Positions 1 through 8,105 of a stretch of 23,939 nucleotides of DNA are shown in pieces (the stretch's first letter is position 1; every line of letters begins with the position of its first letter). Made by a program: the position numbers and the translations under genes. The notes under the pieces were generated by a model. That model made no database searches and was not told the DNA's origin. It worked only from the letters and a program-made list of their open reading frames with translations. This stretch comes from Seminavis robusta (taxonomy: Eukaryota > Bacillariophyta > Bacillariophyceae > Naviculales > Naviculaceae), in NCBI GenBank assembly GCA_903772945.1, contig CAICTM010001712.1, positions 1-23,939 on the forward strand, written 5' to 3'.

Positions 1-177
1 ATAGGGTTCATGTAAACCGCTAATTCCCGCATAGGTTGACTCGTGACATAACGAGACGATTTGGATCTTCTGGGTCCGTATCGTTTACCCCCTCTTTCTC
101 TGTTTCCATATTTTGGAGTCGACTTCGAACGGCGACCTCCTTTTTTTGATCTAGATTTACCTTTTCGCATTGCAAAA

Positions 178-945
178 ATGAGTGATTTAATTTATGACCA
201 TGACCACATTGCCGACATCCACGGTTTTATATTGTTGGAAGGAAACAAAGGTTGGTGCGGGTCTGCCTTGGCTACTTCACCTAAGTTTCTTCCCTCATGG
301 TACTGGCATGAACGTATTGCTTGGATGTGGTGGGTTGCCCCCAGGTGGTACAACCCAATCGAGATGGAATTGGCTCTCGACATTGCCGATCGTTACATGA
401 TGGCTGAACCCGACATCACCTACCATTGGTGCGCCATGAAACCCATTTTCTTGGTATCGTATTGGATCGCAACAAAATTTTGCTCTGGGCAGTATGAAAC
501 GACAAAAGCCGAAAACCAAGCATTGTCTCTCGAACAGATTTTGAAATCAATCCCCGAGATGTCAAGTCAGACGATTAAACAATTGGAAATGCACATTCTC
601 AATGTGATTGACTGGAAGGTCACTGTCCCTACTACTGTTGCCTTCGTGGACGCTTTTTTCGGATACATCATTGCTCATTTCACCAGTCCTTTCTTTCAAC
701 ACGCCAAAGCCACCGCGGTTCGCATCGCTGAGATCGTAACCGTGGACAATCGATTGGCTCGCGTAAAGCGGTCTGTCATTGCTACTGCCTGTATTGAACA
801 TGCATATCATTTGGCAAAAGTATCTTTCAGACTCGACGCCGCATTGTTTTACGAAGGGGCAACGGGAGTTGAACTGGACGACAGTCTATATCACCGCGTT
901 TATTTGGTCATTGGTGATCTATTGTACCCCCGTGGACGTAAGTAG
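178..945 (+). CDS. Cyclin-box protein (divergent, diatom-type cyclin)
   Basis: A 255-aa protein whose first two-thirds follow the cyclin N-terminal fold: an Arg/Trp-rich helix (HERIAWMWWVAPRW), a helix ending ALDIADRYM that matches the cyclin 'DRFL' helix, an IATKF helix matching 'ASKYEE', and a closing stretch ending LNVIDWKVTVPTTVAFVDAFF that matches 'iLkaLdfdlxxPTp..Fl'. The last ~90 residues are helical and could be a degenerate second cyclin fold. Cyclins bind and activate cyclin-dependent kinases; that role here is inferred from the fold. The frame is open upstream to 61 but only through non-ATG codons, so I use the first ATG, at 178 (context aaaaATGA). It is followed 146 nt later by an unknown ORF on the same strand and faces a tyrosine recombinase gene. 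I see no introns. I am confident of the fold and unsure of the partner kinase and of whether it is a host gene or cargo of a mobile element. Confidence 0.8.
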   Translation: MSDLIYDHDHIADIHGFILLEGNKGWCGSALATSPKFLPSWYWHERIAWMWWVAPRWYNPIEMELALDIADRYMMAEPDITYHWCAMKPIFLVSYWIATKFCSGQYETTKAENQALSLEQILKSIPEMSSQTIKQLEMHILNVIDWKVTVPTTVAFVDAFFGYIIAHFTSPFFQHAKATAVRIAEIVTVDNRLARVKRSVIATACIEHAYHLAKVSFRLDAALFYEGATGVELDDSLYHRVYLVIGDLLYPRGRK

Positions 946-987
946 ATCGCCTGGGATAACAACGAGTCGGTTGCGAAAGATCTGTTC

Positions 988-1006
988 CAATGACACGAAA
1001 GATCCA
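988..1006 (+). repeat. 19-nt inverted-repeat copy A, upstream of unknown ORF
   Basis: The sequence caatgacacgaaagatcca lies 85 nt before the ATG at 1092. Its exact reverse complement is at 4109-4127, upstream of the recombinase gene, so relative to the two genes it has the same orientation. It may be a shared upstream element or an element-specific recombinase site. The match is exact over 19 nt. Confidence 0.7.
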
Positions 1007-1091
1007 AAAAAATGAACAATGACAATCCTGTTGACAAACATATTGGCTCACAAAAAGTTCAGTTAAGAGTTATAAAACAAAATCACACACC

Positions 1092-1826
1092 ATGGAACCC
1101 ATTACTACTTTCTTGAACCGCACTTGCACCGACGTCCGCCTTTTGGTTTTCGATCAGATCGTCTCTTCCACCTACGAGCTTCGTAAGGTTATGCGCAACG
1201 TGAGTATGTTGTACGATGAAGCCACGAAGATTTTGAGTTCAATGACGGAACGTGCCGGTGGTCGCATCCCCCAACGCAACAAGTTCACCAAGATTCAAAT
1301 CGACCGTGTTTTTGGCCTCATCGAAAGGACCCGTTTTCTCCACGAAGATGACGTCGATTCTATGTCGGGTCTCTTGGACGATTACAACGTGCTTGTCCGC
1401 GACATGGTTGACGAAAGTATGCAGTACCGCAAGATTTATCAGCATGTTGTCGTTGTGACGGCTTGTATTGCCCGTTTGGCTCAAGTTACCTATGACAGGC
1501 GTTCCGTTATGAGGAGCGTTTTGAACGAAAGTGGTACAAAATCGCGTCACCGTCTCTTGGAGGCTATCGAAGAAGAAGACAATCGCGTTGATGGACTCTC
1601 GGCTGACTTTGCGGCTGTTGTTGGTGTCACTTCAGCTAGTGTTGCCGTCGATTCTGTTGTTGCCGAGATGCCTCCTTCTGAAGTCGTTGTTACTAGGTCT
1701 TCTGATTATCAGACACCCCCCGCTCCTGCCGGTCCCGTTGGTATTAAACGCGAATACCCTGAAGATCTTTTCTTACCTGATCTCGATGAAACCTCCACGC
1801 GCAAATTGAAGTTCCGCAAAATCTGA
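1092..1826 (+). CDS. Hypothetical protein, 244 aa
   Basis: I recognise no family. The first ~160 residues are predicted by eye to be mostly helical and rich in charged residues, with no Cys/His clusters and no signal peptide. The rest is low-complexity (Ala/Val/Ser, then a Pro-rich PPAPAGP stretch) and ends in a basic tail, RKLKFRKI, that could be a nuclear localisation signal. The start ATG sits in a good eukaryotic context (cacaccATGG). It is 146 nt after the cyclin gene, 53 nt before a small membrane ORF, and all three are on the same strand. The upstream gap contains a 19-nt sequence shared with the region upstream of the recombinase gene at 4090. The coding call rests on length, the ATG context and the compact layout. 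Confidence 0.65.
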   Translation: MEPITTFLNRTCTDVRLLVFDQIVSSTYELRKVMRNVSMLYDEATKILSSMTERAGGRIPQRNKFTKIQIDRVFGLIERTRFLHEDDVDSMSGLLDDYNVLVRDMVDESMQYRKIYQHVVVVTACIARLAQVTYDRRSVMRSVLNESGTKSRHRLLEAIEEEDNRVDGLSADFAAVVGVTSASVAVDSVVAEMPPSEVVVTRSSDYQTPPAPAGPVGIKREYPEDLFLPDLDETSTRKLKFRKI

Positions 1827-1879
1827 AACGTGTGTCAACAATACCCGCCAAAACTTTAATTAAGAATAACGTCATAAAA

Positions 1880-2077
1880 ATGTCAAGTGAAAACTCGTTG
1901 CTTGTAGTGCTCACCATCATCACCCCCATTATTGCTTTTAGTGACGCTCTGGTTACTGCTTGGGTACATAATCACAATATGGGAAACATAAGTAAATTTA
2001 ATCGTACTGAGTTACTACCTATGTACAGCAACAAAACAAAAAGTATATATCTGTCGTCTAACGAAAGCCAATCTTAG
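1880..2077 (+). CDS. Small membrane protein, 65 aa
   Basis: A short ORF starting at an A-rich ATG context (cataaaaATGTC). Residues ~6-28 form one hydrophobic segment (LLVVLTIITPIIAFSDALVT), followed by a polar tail with several Asn-x-Ser/Thr sequons. It would be a single-pass membrane or secreted-type peptide. It lies 53 nt after the preceding ORF on the same strand, a spacing tighter than usual for unrelated eukaryotic genes. No family is recognised. The tail is Asn/Ser/Lys-rich and might be chance, so the call is tentative. Confidence 0.4.
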   Translation: MSSENSLLVVLTIITPIIAFSDALVTAWVHNHNMGNISKFNRTELLPMYSNKTKSIYLSSNESQS

Positions 2078-2084
2078 TAACACA

Positions 2085-2129
2085 ATGGAACCCAGTGAAC
2101 TGACGTGTAAGTCCAAGTCCAATCAATAA
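2085..2129 (+). other. Mini-ORF start with donor-like splice site
   Basis: An ATGGAACCC start, identical over nine bases to the start of the ORF at 1092, opens a 14-codon reading frame that ends in TAA. Within it, from 2112, is a consensus donor-type GTAAGT. It could be the first exon of a spliced gene or the remnant of a duplicated gene start. No matching acceptor and downstream exon could be identified. Confidence 0.2.
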
Positions 2130-2318
2130 TTAATTAGCTGTCTAGTCGTTAGTAAGTCTTCTAGTAAGAACACACGACATGTTCAAAAGAAAAGATCAGT
2201 GACTATGGACAACGTACGTCTAATTTAAAATTAACAATTATAATAATGTGTGTTTTTGAATAAATACCGTCGCAAATCAACCGGTAGGTCTCAGGAAGAG
2301 GAAATTCATTTTTGTTGA
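2130..2318. other. AT-rich spacer between convergent units
   Basis: No gene is seen. The stretch is AT-rich (for example taatttaaaattaacaatta near 2220) and lies between the 3' ends of the plus-strand ORFs and the recombinase tail, where two converging transcripts would end. Confidence 0.5.
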
Positions 2319-2965
2319 TCACAAAAAAACATTCATTTTCAGAAACGACTCTTCGATTGAACCGCATTTCATTCTTGCGGGCCAACCCACATTTAAGATC
2401 TCGTAGAAGTTGATCTCTGTCGAACGTTCTGTTTTTGGGAAGGATTTAAGAAACCGGAAGACGACACGTACCACTTGTTTTAGCTTTCGCAATTGTCTTA
2501 TCTCCTTGTAGTCCAATTTAGGAACAGGGTCGATAGATACGATCTGATCCCAATGTTCCATGAACTTACTGAAGACCACTACAGGGTCGTCCCGTGGTTG
2601 AACCAACGACAAAAAGACACGCGCATCAACACGCGTCCCGAAGAGCTCCTGTTGTGGTCTAATCGCAACATCTCTTGCAACGGGATCTTTACCGGATCAC
2701 ACTGACGCTCTCCGCGACATAGCTGTTTCAGTCTGTCGAATTCATTTCGTTCCAGTCCCACCCGAATCGATCCTCCAAGCTTTTGAGTAGAATGCTGCCA
2801 TACCCATGGTCGGCACATTCACAGATCAATTCATCCCAACGTCTGAGAAGACATACACAAACATATTGTTTGACGCTGATATCAACATCACCATGGAATA
2901 ACACCGAACTGATTTTGTTGCCAAGAGTAACACAATCCATATCTTCAAACGTAGGGATTTTCACT
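2319..2965 (-). pseudogene. Frameshifted 3' continuation of the recombinase gene
   Basis: After the stop at 2966, protein-like sequence continues on the minus strand in three successive frames: about 3018 to 2728 (PEVKIPTFEDMDCVTLGNK), then about 2770 to 2579 (EFDRLKQLCRGERQC), then about 2612 to 2319 (FSKFMEHWDQIVSIDPVPK). The first switch is a +1 shift at CCC TGA. The later switches need different shift types, which fits decay better than a single programmed event. Crypton-type recombinases often carry a DNA-binding region after the catalytic domain, and this stretch may be its remnant. I cannot assign a domain. Confidence 0.4.
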
Positions 2966-4090
2966 TCAGGGACGCATGCCGTTTGTGTCCTTCCACCCAG
3001 ACATCCAAGTCGCACCATTCAGAAGATAAGATTCGTGATACTGACAATAGTATTTTCTGTTGTCACTCGTGGGAGCATGACCCGCGAATAAATTCGCTTC
3101 CAGCTTCATTGATTTACTATCAAGAAGATACTGCCCAGTCTGTTTACCGAAATGGGATGTTCCCAGCTTTGTTGGCTCGAATGGTTTCGGTGGGAACACA
3201 TTCGAAACAGCTTTCAGAGTCTTTTCGTACAGGTCTGCTGCTCCAGATTTCTTAACTCCTGTTAACGTCGAAAACATCGGCGCAATTGTCTTCGCACTGG
3301 CTGGTAGTATCATCATAGCAATTCCTATAGCGACAACCGGATCCAAGAGCACATTTCGGGTACCAGGCACAACAGGCCATTGTCCCTTTCCACTTCCTTT
3401 CTGTCGATCAAGGAAACACAACAATGTCGAGTACGTTTTTCCGCTGTAGTGTTGCTTCAACTCAAAATCACTTAACAACATCAGCGACGTTTCCGAGACA
3501 CGACTATTCAAATGTATCGTCATGATCAAAAGGATGTACAGTTGTACGCTCTCCGGTTGGTTCAACCATAAACATCTTCGACTGATCCATAAAACTTCGT
3601 CCATTGTGTAGCTACAACGCTTTTTCGTTTTCTTCACATGGGCGTCTCTTGTTGTCAATTTTTTCCGTAGATTCGACAACGCAGCCTTGTAAGCTTCAAA
3701 CACCGTATTATGCGAAACTAATCTTTGTTGTAGACTACACTTGGCTGTTGTAAAGTAACGTTCTACCGTTGCTGGCGAGTAGAACGTCCCATCGTTTTTC
3801 TTACGAGAAACCCAATAATCTACTAACTCGCTCCAGAAACCCAACCACCATTTTCGGATCTTCACGATATTACTGTCGTCGGGTAGACCTCCCGACGACC
3901 CGAGATCCTCAAACTTTACCCGTCGAAGGTCATACCTTGACTGAAATCCATCCAAGAAATCTTGCGTTATGTTTCTTGTACTGTTATATTTAGATTGACA
4001 TGACGCTGACCTTAGATTTTCGATCTTCCAGTCGACGCTTTCGAACAGTTTAGACGCCATTGTAAAATGAGCATAGCATTGTTTTGTCAT
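2966..4090 (-). CDS. Tyrosine recombinase, Crypton-like
   Basis: The 374-aa product has the layout of a tyrosine recombinase, which breaks and rejoins DNA strands through a 3'-phosphotyrosine intermediate. Residues ~90-150 look like the helical core-binding domain (YSPATVERYFTTAKCSLQQR). The catalytic domain follows, with box I Arg197 in LNSRVSE, box II as His313-x-x-Lys316 in TSHFGKQTG, a box II-like GH338 in AGHAPTSDNRKYY, and the candidate nucleophile Tyr347 or Tyr348. The usual HxxR is HxxK here, which is a conservative but notable change. The spacing resembles the Crypton elements known from stramenopiles and fungi. The first ATG is used; Met11 is an alternative start. It runs convergent to the cyclin and unknown ORFs, and a shared 19-nt sequence lies 19 nt upstream of the ATG. 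It ends at a CCC TGA that could be a frameshift site. Confidence 0.72.
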   Translation of the reverse strand: MTKQCYAHFTMASKLFESVDWKIENLRSASCQSKYNSTRNITQDFLDGFQSRYDLRRVKFEDLGSSGGLPDDSNIVKIRKWWLGFWSELVDYWVSRKKNDGTFYSPATVERYFTTAKCSLQQRLVSHNTVFEAYKAALSNLRKKLTTRDAHVKKTKKRCSYTMDEVLWISRRCLWLNQPESVQLYILLIMTIHLNSRVSETSLMLLSDFELKQHYSGKTYSTLLCFLDRQKGSGKGQWPVVPGTRNVLLDPVVAIGIAMMILPASAKTIAPMFSTLTGVKKSGAADLYEKTLKAVSNVFPPKPFEPTKLGTSHFGKQTGQYLLDSKSMKLEANLFAGHAPTSDNRKYYCQYHESYLLNGATWMSGWKDTNGMRP

Positions 4091-4108
4091 TGTTTTCGTA
4101 GTTCGATG

Positions 4109-4127
4109 TGGATCTTTCGTGTCATTG
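4109..4127 (-). repeat. 19-nt inverted-repeat copy B, upstream of recombinase
   Basis: Exact reverse complement of 988-1006. It lies 19-37 nt before the recombinase ATG, and ACAATGAC motifs recur around it on the minus strand. It is a candidate promoter element or recombinase-recognition repeat. Confidence 0.7.
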
Positions 4128-4634
4128 TCATTGTTTTACTGCCTCTGAGGAGTGCATCGATTCTTCTTATACGGCTTGCTCGCATGATTCCCAGTCACAC
4201 GTGTCTGTCTTGGGGATCGCCTTTTATTTGAAACCCCATGTTGTCTCTCAGTTGTGGTTTCGATTACGACTCGTTGAATCACGATAAATCGACCTCCAAC
4301 CGACCTCAAAAGAGGTTGTCCCTATGGAAAGCATCATGATTAGAGTTATGGCTAGATCCGCGACCACTCATTTTTTCATTCCGAACCTTCACACCCGTCA
4401 CACCCATCAACCATCACACCCAACCTCTTTGGAGTCCTTTTAGAAGCTGTGTATTGGTTTTTGGTTTTTGGTTTCATTATCCAAGTAGGATATATGTTCC
4501 CCCGTTTGAGAGGTGGTTGATACATTGATACTTCTCTCTGCCTTTCAAAGACCAAAACAAGCATGGATCTGGATATTGTCGCAGAACAATTGTACCCCTC
4601 ATTCTCCCACTATACCAAAAGTAGCGAAGGAATC
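4128..4634. other. Upstream region of the YqgF gene
   Basis: No gene is seen. It contains a CACACC-rich stretch near 4390-4425 and a small tandem ttggttttt repeat near 4455. An in-frame upstream ATG at 4563 would add 24 residues to the YqgF protein. Confidence 0.45.
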
Positions 4635-5699
4635 ATGGCCACCAGAATACGACACCCTGCCTATGGTGGTGGTATTTGGTTGTACACGTATCTATTAGTG
4701 GCAACTGTTGCATTTTGCTCTGTCGGATCAACTCTGGCTTGGACATCATCATCAAGGCTGCCGTCGCTATCTCCTATCAACAACGGCAACACAAGAACAC
4801 ACGATGACGAAACAAAATCCTCGCTGTTCTTATCCTCCACATCACTCTCCTTGGACTTGGTGAACCATAATAATGATGATAATACCCCCGATGATGCCAA
4901 CAGTTTTTTGCTACAAGCTGCCGCTGCCGTGACACAACAATCTTGTGAACTCCTCGGCGTCAAGTCGGTGGGGGTAGACTATGGACTCGCTAAAACGGGA
5001 ATTGCTGCCACAGTGGGATACGATCCCAAACCACTGGCCATCTTGGCCGTACAAAAGAATAACACGGCCAAACTCTGTCAAGATATTATTCAAATTTGTC
5101 AATCGCAACAAGCCGCACAAATCATTGTCGGATTGCCGTTGCACAAGAATGGTACCGAAGCCGAACAGACGACCCTCACACGAGTCTTTGGTCGGGCACT
5201 GACCAAACTCACACGACAACAGTTGGGACCACACGTACCAATCTACTTTTGGGATGAACGGTACACGTCCAAATATGCGTTCGCATTGGCCACCAGTGGG
5301 GACGATGCCAATACGGGCCGACTACGAAGCAAGGACGACTTGTACGGGATGTTGGATGCCGATGCTGCCTGTATTATTTTGGAACATTATTACAGTAAAA
5401 ATGGACAAGGAGCTCATGAAATCAAACTGACCAAAGAGGAAGAAGCCGAGTGTTTGCAAGTGTGGCAAGCGACACAGGCGAACAACGAAAACAAACTGCA
5501 GGCAGCCACACAAGAGCGAATGGGGGGAAGATCGACGCAACGACAACAAGCCATGGAGCGTGCCAGAGAACTCGAGGCACAATTGCAACAGACAGGTGCA
5601 CTGGGTGACTCTCGCAAAAAGAAGAAAAAGAAAAAGAAGAAGAAACGGGAAAAGCGAGGACCTTGGTTGTCGGCAGGAGGAGAGGAGATTGCGGCGTAG
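4635..5699 (+). CDS. YqgF/RuvX family nuclease, probably plastid-targeted
   Basis: The central domain has the RNase H-like motifs of YqgF/RuvX, the bacterial family linked to pre-16S rRNA 5' maturation and Holliday-junction-type cleavage: SVGVDYGLAKTGIA (residues ~111-124, catalytic Asp), IIVGLPLHKNGTEAEQ, PIYFWDERYTS, and DADAACIILEHYY. The N-terminus has a hydrophobic stretch (YLLVATVAFCSVGSTLA) followed at once by Trp and a Ser/Arg-rich stretch. That matches a diatom bipartite plastid presequence, in which an aromatic residue follows the cleavage site. I choose the ATG at 4635 (catcATGGCC) because it puts Arg residues and the hydrophobic core where a signal peptide needs them; the ATG at 4563 gives 378 aa. 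The C-terminus is unusual: a Glu/Gln-rich helical arm, then an 11-Lys run and a basic end. No intron is apparent. The likely substrate is plastid pre-16S rRNA, which is inference. Confidence 0.85.
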   Translation: MATRIRHPAYGGGIWLYTYLLVATVAFCSVGSTLAWTSSSRLPSLSPINNGNTRTHDDETKSSLFLSSTSLSLDLVNHNNDDNTPDDANSFLLQAAAAVTQQSCELLGVKSVGVDYGLAKTGIAATVGYDPKPLAILAVQKNNTAKLCQDIIQICQSQQAAQIIVGLPLHKNGTEAEQTTLTRVFGRALTKLTRQQLGPHVPIYFWDERYTSKYAFALATSGDDANTGRLRSKDDLYGMLDADAACIILEHYYSKNGQGAHEIKLTKEEEAECLQVWQATQANNENKLQAATQERMGGRSTQRQQAMERARELEAQLQQTGALGDSRKKKKKKKKKKREKRGPWLSAGGEEIAA

Positions 5700-7550
5700 C
5701 AATTTTTGAGCTAGCAAGCCTTTTGACAGACTTTTTTCGGTCGCTGTATGGCAAATGTGCTAGGAAAGGACGCTTACTTTCGATGACCCACTACGGCTCT
5801 GGAGATCAGGTTGAACAGCCAAGTTCAGCCAGTAATTAGAGTACAGGTTTGCGCATTGCTTGGCTCATTTATTTGAGGTCCTTGGGATTCTCCCCTGGTG
5901 GGTATCATACATAAATCATGAAGTCGTGGCGAACCAACCCTGAGAGTAAACGGAAACAAGACTACTTCTGCTTCTATTCGCTACCTCTTCTAAGGAGTCA
6001 TCCTATCTCCAAGTTTGCAACCCTGGCAAATTTTCCATTCTTCCTGGTTGACATAATCTACCGGTACATGAGATCTTAGGTCTGGATATGCTTGAACCGG
6101 ATGGTCCTCACAGTGCCCTCGTGATTGAGCTCTGGAAACAAATAATGAGCTTCGATACCCTGCCGACAGGTGTATTGGTCACAGCATGAGTGCGTCCACC
6201 CAATGCCTGTCCGAGTTCCCGTGCGAAGATTCAATTCAGTCAATGCACGGGATATTGTGGGATGTGGGTCCGAAGCAAAGGAAATTTGCAGTGGGCCGTC
6301 CTTCAGCCAGAGACGGGTGCATGGAGAGGCTGGGCTTGATAAACACCAATCATTTTCTACTTGACATGGTGCATGACGCTACGAGTCAAGACTTCAGAGC
6401 TGATGGAGTCAAACATATGCGTGTGTAATCAGCCAGTCATCAGCTGCCTATAGCTCGCTGGAGGTCGACTGTGGCCAGTGCAGCGCGAGACTCTGCTGAC
6501 CATTCTGAACAGTGAAGCTGGCGTTTCCATTACCTGCTCTCACTCAGTAGCTAGCAAAAACTGGATGTTGCGTTGGTCAACAGCGTTTGACTATTAGCGC
6601 ATTATAATGCAGTGCGGATGAAGCAGTGGATAAAGCAAAGTGGCGAACAATGACCAATATGGGTGAAGGAAACAATCACGAGCCCTTTACAGGAAGGCGA
6701 GACAAGGGTTGGCTTCCAACGGCTTCTTCTCTGCTCGGTTTTGACTCATCTCCCTTTTCATCCTTTCTCCCAAGGGGGCTGATTCCTGTTGGCTCACAGG
6801 ACAAAATGGAAGAGTATCCTCTTCTTGAGAAGCAAATTGAAGGCAGCAACACCGGGCAACACCAATATGACAGCCAGGAGCACCAAGAGATGTGTAAATA
6901 TGTCTCCACTGGCTGGATTGGGAATATGTCAATGCATCATTCTTGATTTCCAAGAGCAAAAAAACCACACACCCTACACTACAAGGAGAACATATCCAAT
7001 GATGAATGCAACCAAACTCTTTGTATCCGAATGGAATAGGCACATACTAATGAATGAAGTAGGCAGACCTTTGCCGCATTGGAGGGGGTACTATTTGTGT
7101 TCCAAATTGTGTTCCAAATTGGACAGTAGGCAGACCTTTGCCAGCATTGGATGGGGTAATCCACTAGTGCCAGGCTTCTTCATTTGGGAATGCCGTGTGT
7201 CAGGTCTCCAATTCTGAATGCCCATCGTGGAATTGGGAGTCGAAGAGAGCAAAAAAGCATCAGTTTCGTTGTGTGCACTGACAGTCAAGACCAGCTGGCC
7301 ACAGAAAGTGCATGAAAATTGCAACAATGGACCTCCTTCCGTTGATTCTTTCAATGACGCTCAACTGTGGCAACAACCTGAGTGAAGACAGAAATTCCCA
7401 CATCGGAGCCATAAGAACACCACCGGAAGAGAGATTGGACAATAGAAGCCAACCATTTCATTGTCAATATTACTCCTTTGAGCACATTGGCACTTAATCC
7501 ATTCAGCGTTCACTGTGGCAACAAGCCATGCAGAAATCCCCACAGCCGAA
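5700..7550. other. Gene-poor stretch
   Basis: About 1.85 kb with no gene I can support. Open frames at 6186-6428 and 6626-6946 have no recognisable domain or coherent composition. The stretch contains short degenerate direct repeats (next entry) and, at 7305-7321, a 17-nt string (aaagtgcatgaaaattg) that recurs on the other side of the gypsy element at 13909-13925. It may be old, eroded repeat DNA. Confidence 0.5.
7061..7165 (+). repeat. Imperfect direct repeat
   Basis: The string gtaggcagacctttgcc followed by a gcattgga(g/t)ggggta stretch occurs twice, about 67 nt apart. Between them is a 12-nt tandem, tgttccaaattg repeated. It is a local duplication of unknown origin. Confidence 0.6.
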
Positions 7551-7972
7551 TGCACTACGCTAAAAGCTAGTGTAAAGATATTTCGAGTGTTTTGAGTTTG
7601 AGAGAATGAAAGTTATGAGAGAGATTAGAATGCTACGAAAACTAATCCATGAGAGAGATCGTTGTGAACCTCATTGAAGTTGGTCTCCCGCGGGAGGCCT
7701 CGAAGTGTGATATCGTAGGTTATGGTAATAACTCTACGTACTCCACGGTCCATTTCCGGAACACGTGGAAACTTCAGCTAGTAGCTGTCTAGTAGTGTGG
7801 AAGCTTTCCACGCCGGCTAAATATCTAGAGCGATGTTCCATCGACAACCTAGTATGACTAGCAGTCATGAGAACCCTGTCTCAATGACTATTCGCGAAGG
7901 ACTACGTCATGAGTCGAACTCAAACCCTATCTAGGATCGAGTCGCGAATAAGGCTAAGAGCCGTGTATTGCA
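7551..7972 (-). repeat. Gypsy 3' LTR
   Basis: This 422-bp repeat matches 13085-13506 in the same orientation with ten substitutions by my count. On the minus strand it reads TGCAATAC...GTAGTGCA. A purine-rich tract lies just upstream on the minus strand. Confidence 0.95.
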
Positions 7973-7982
7973 TTCGCCCCCT
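7973..7982 (-). promoter_or_regulatory. Polypurine tract
   Basis: On the minus strand, agggggcgaa directly abuts the 3' LTR. This is where the polypurine tract that primes plus-strand DNA synthesis belongs. The stretch 7983-8105 between it and the pol stop is short 3' non-coding sequence. Confidence 0.6.
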
Positions 7983-8105
7983 GACAAGGGTCACAGGAGG
8001 CATGACATCAGTCGGGCAAGGAGAACATATGAATTAAAGTGCGGGGCACTCTCCGGAGATTGGATGTAGACATGTGCGTCGCACGATGACAATCCTACAA
8101 GGGGA

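Noticed and set aside
6626..6946. Plus-strand 106-codon open frame with an opposite-strand frame over the same DNA
   Set aside because: No motif, no coherent composition, and both strands are equally open, so coding is not supported.
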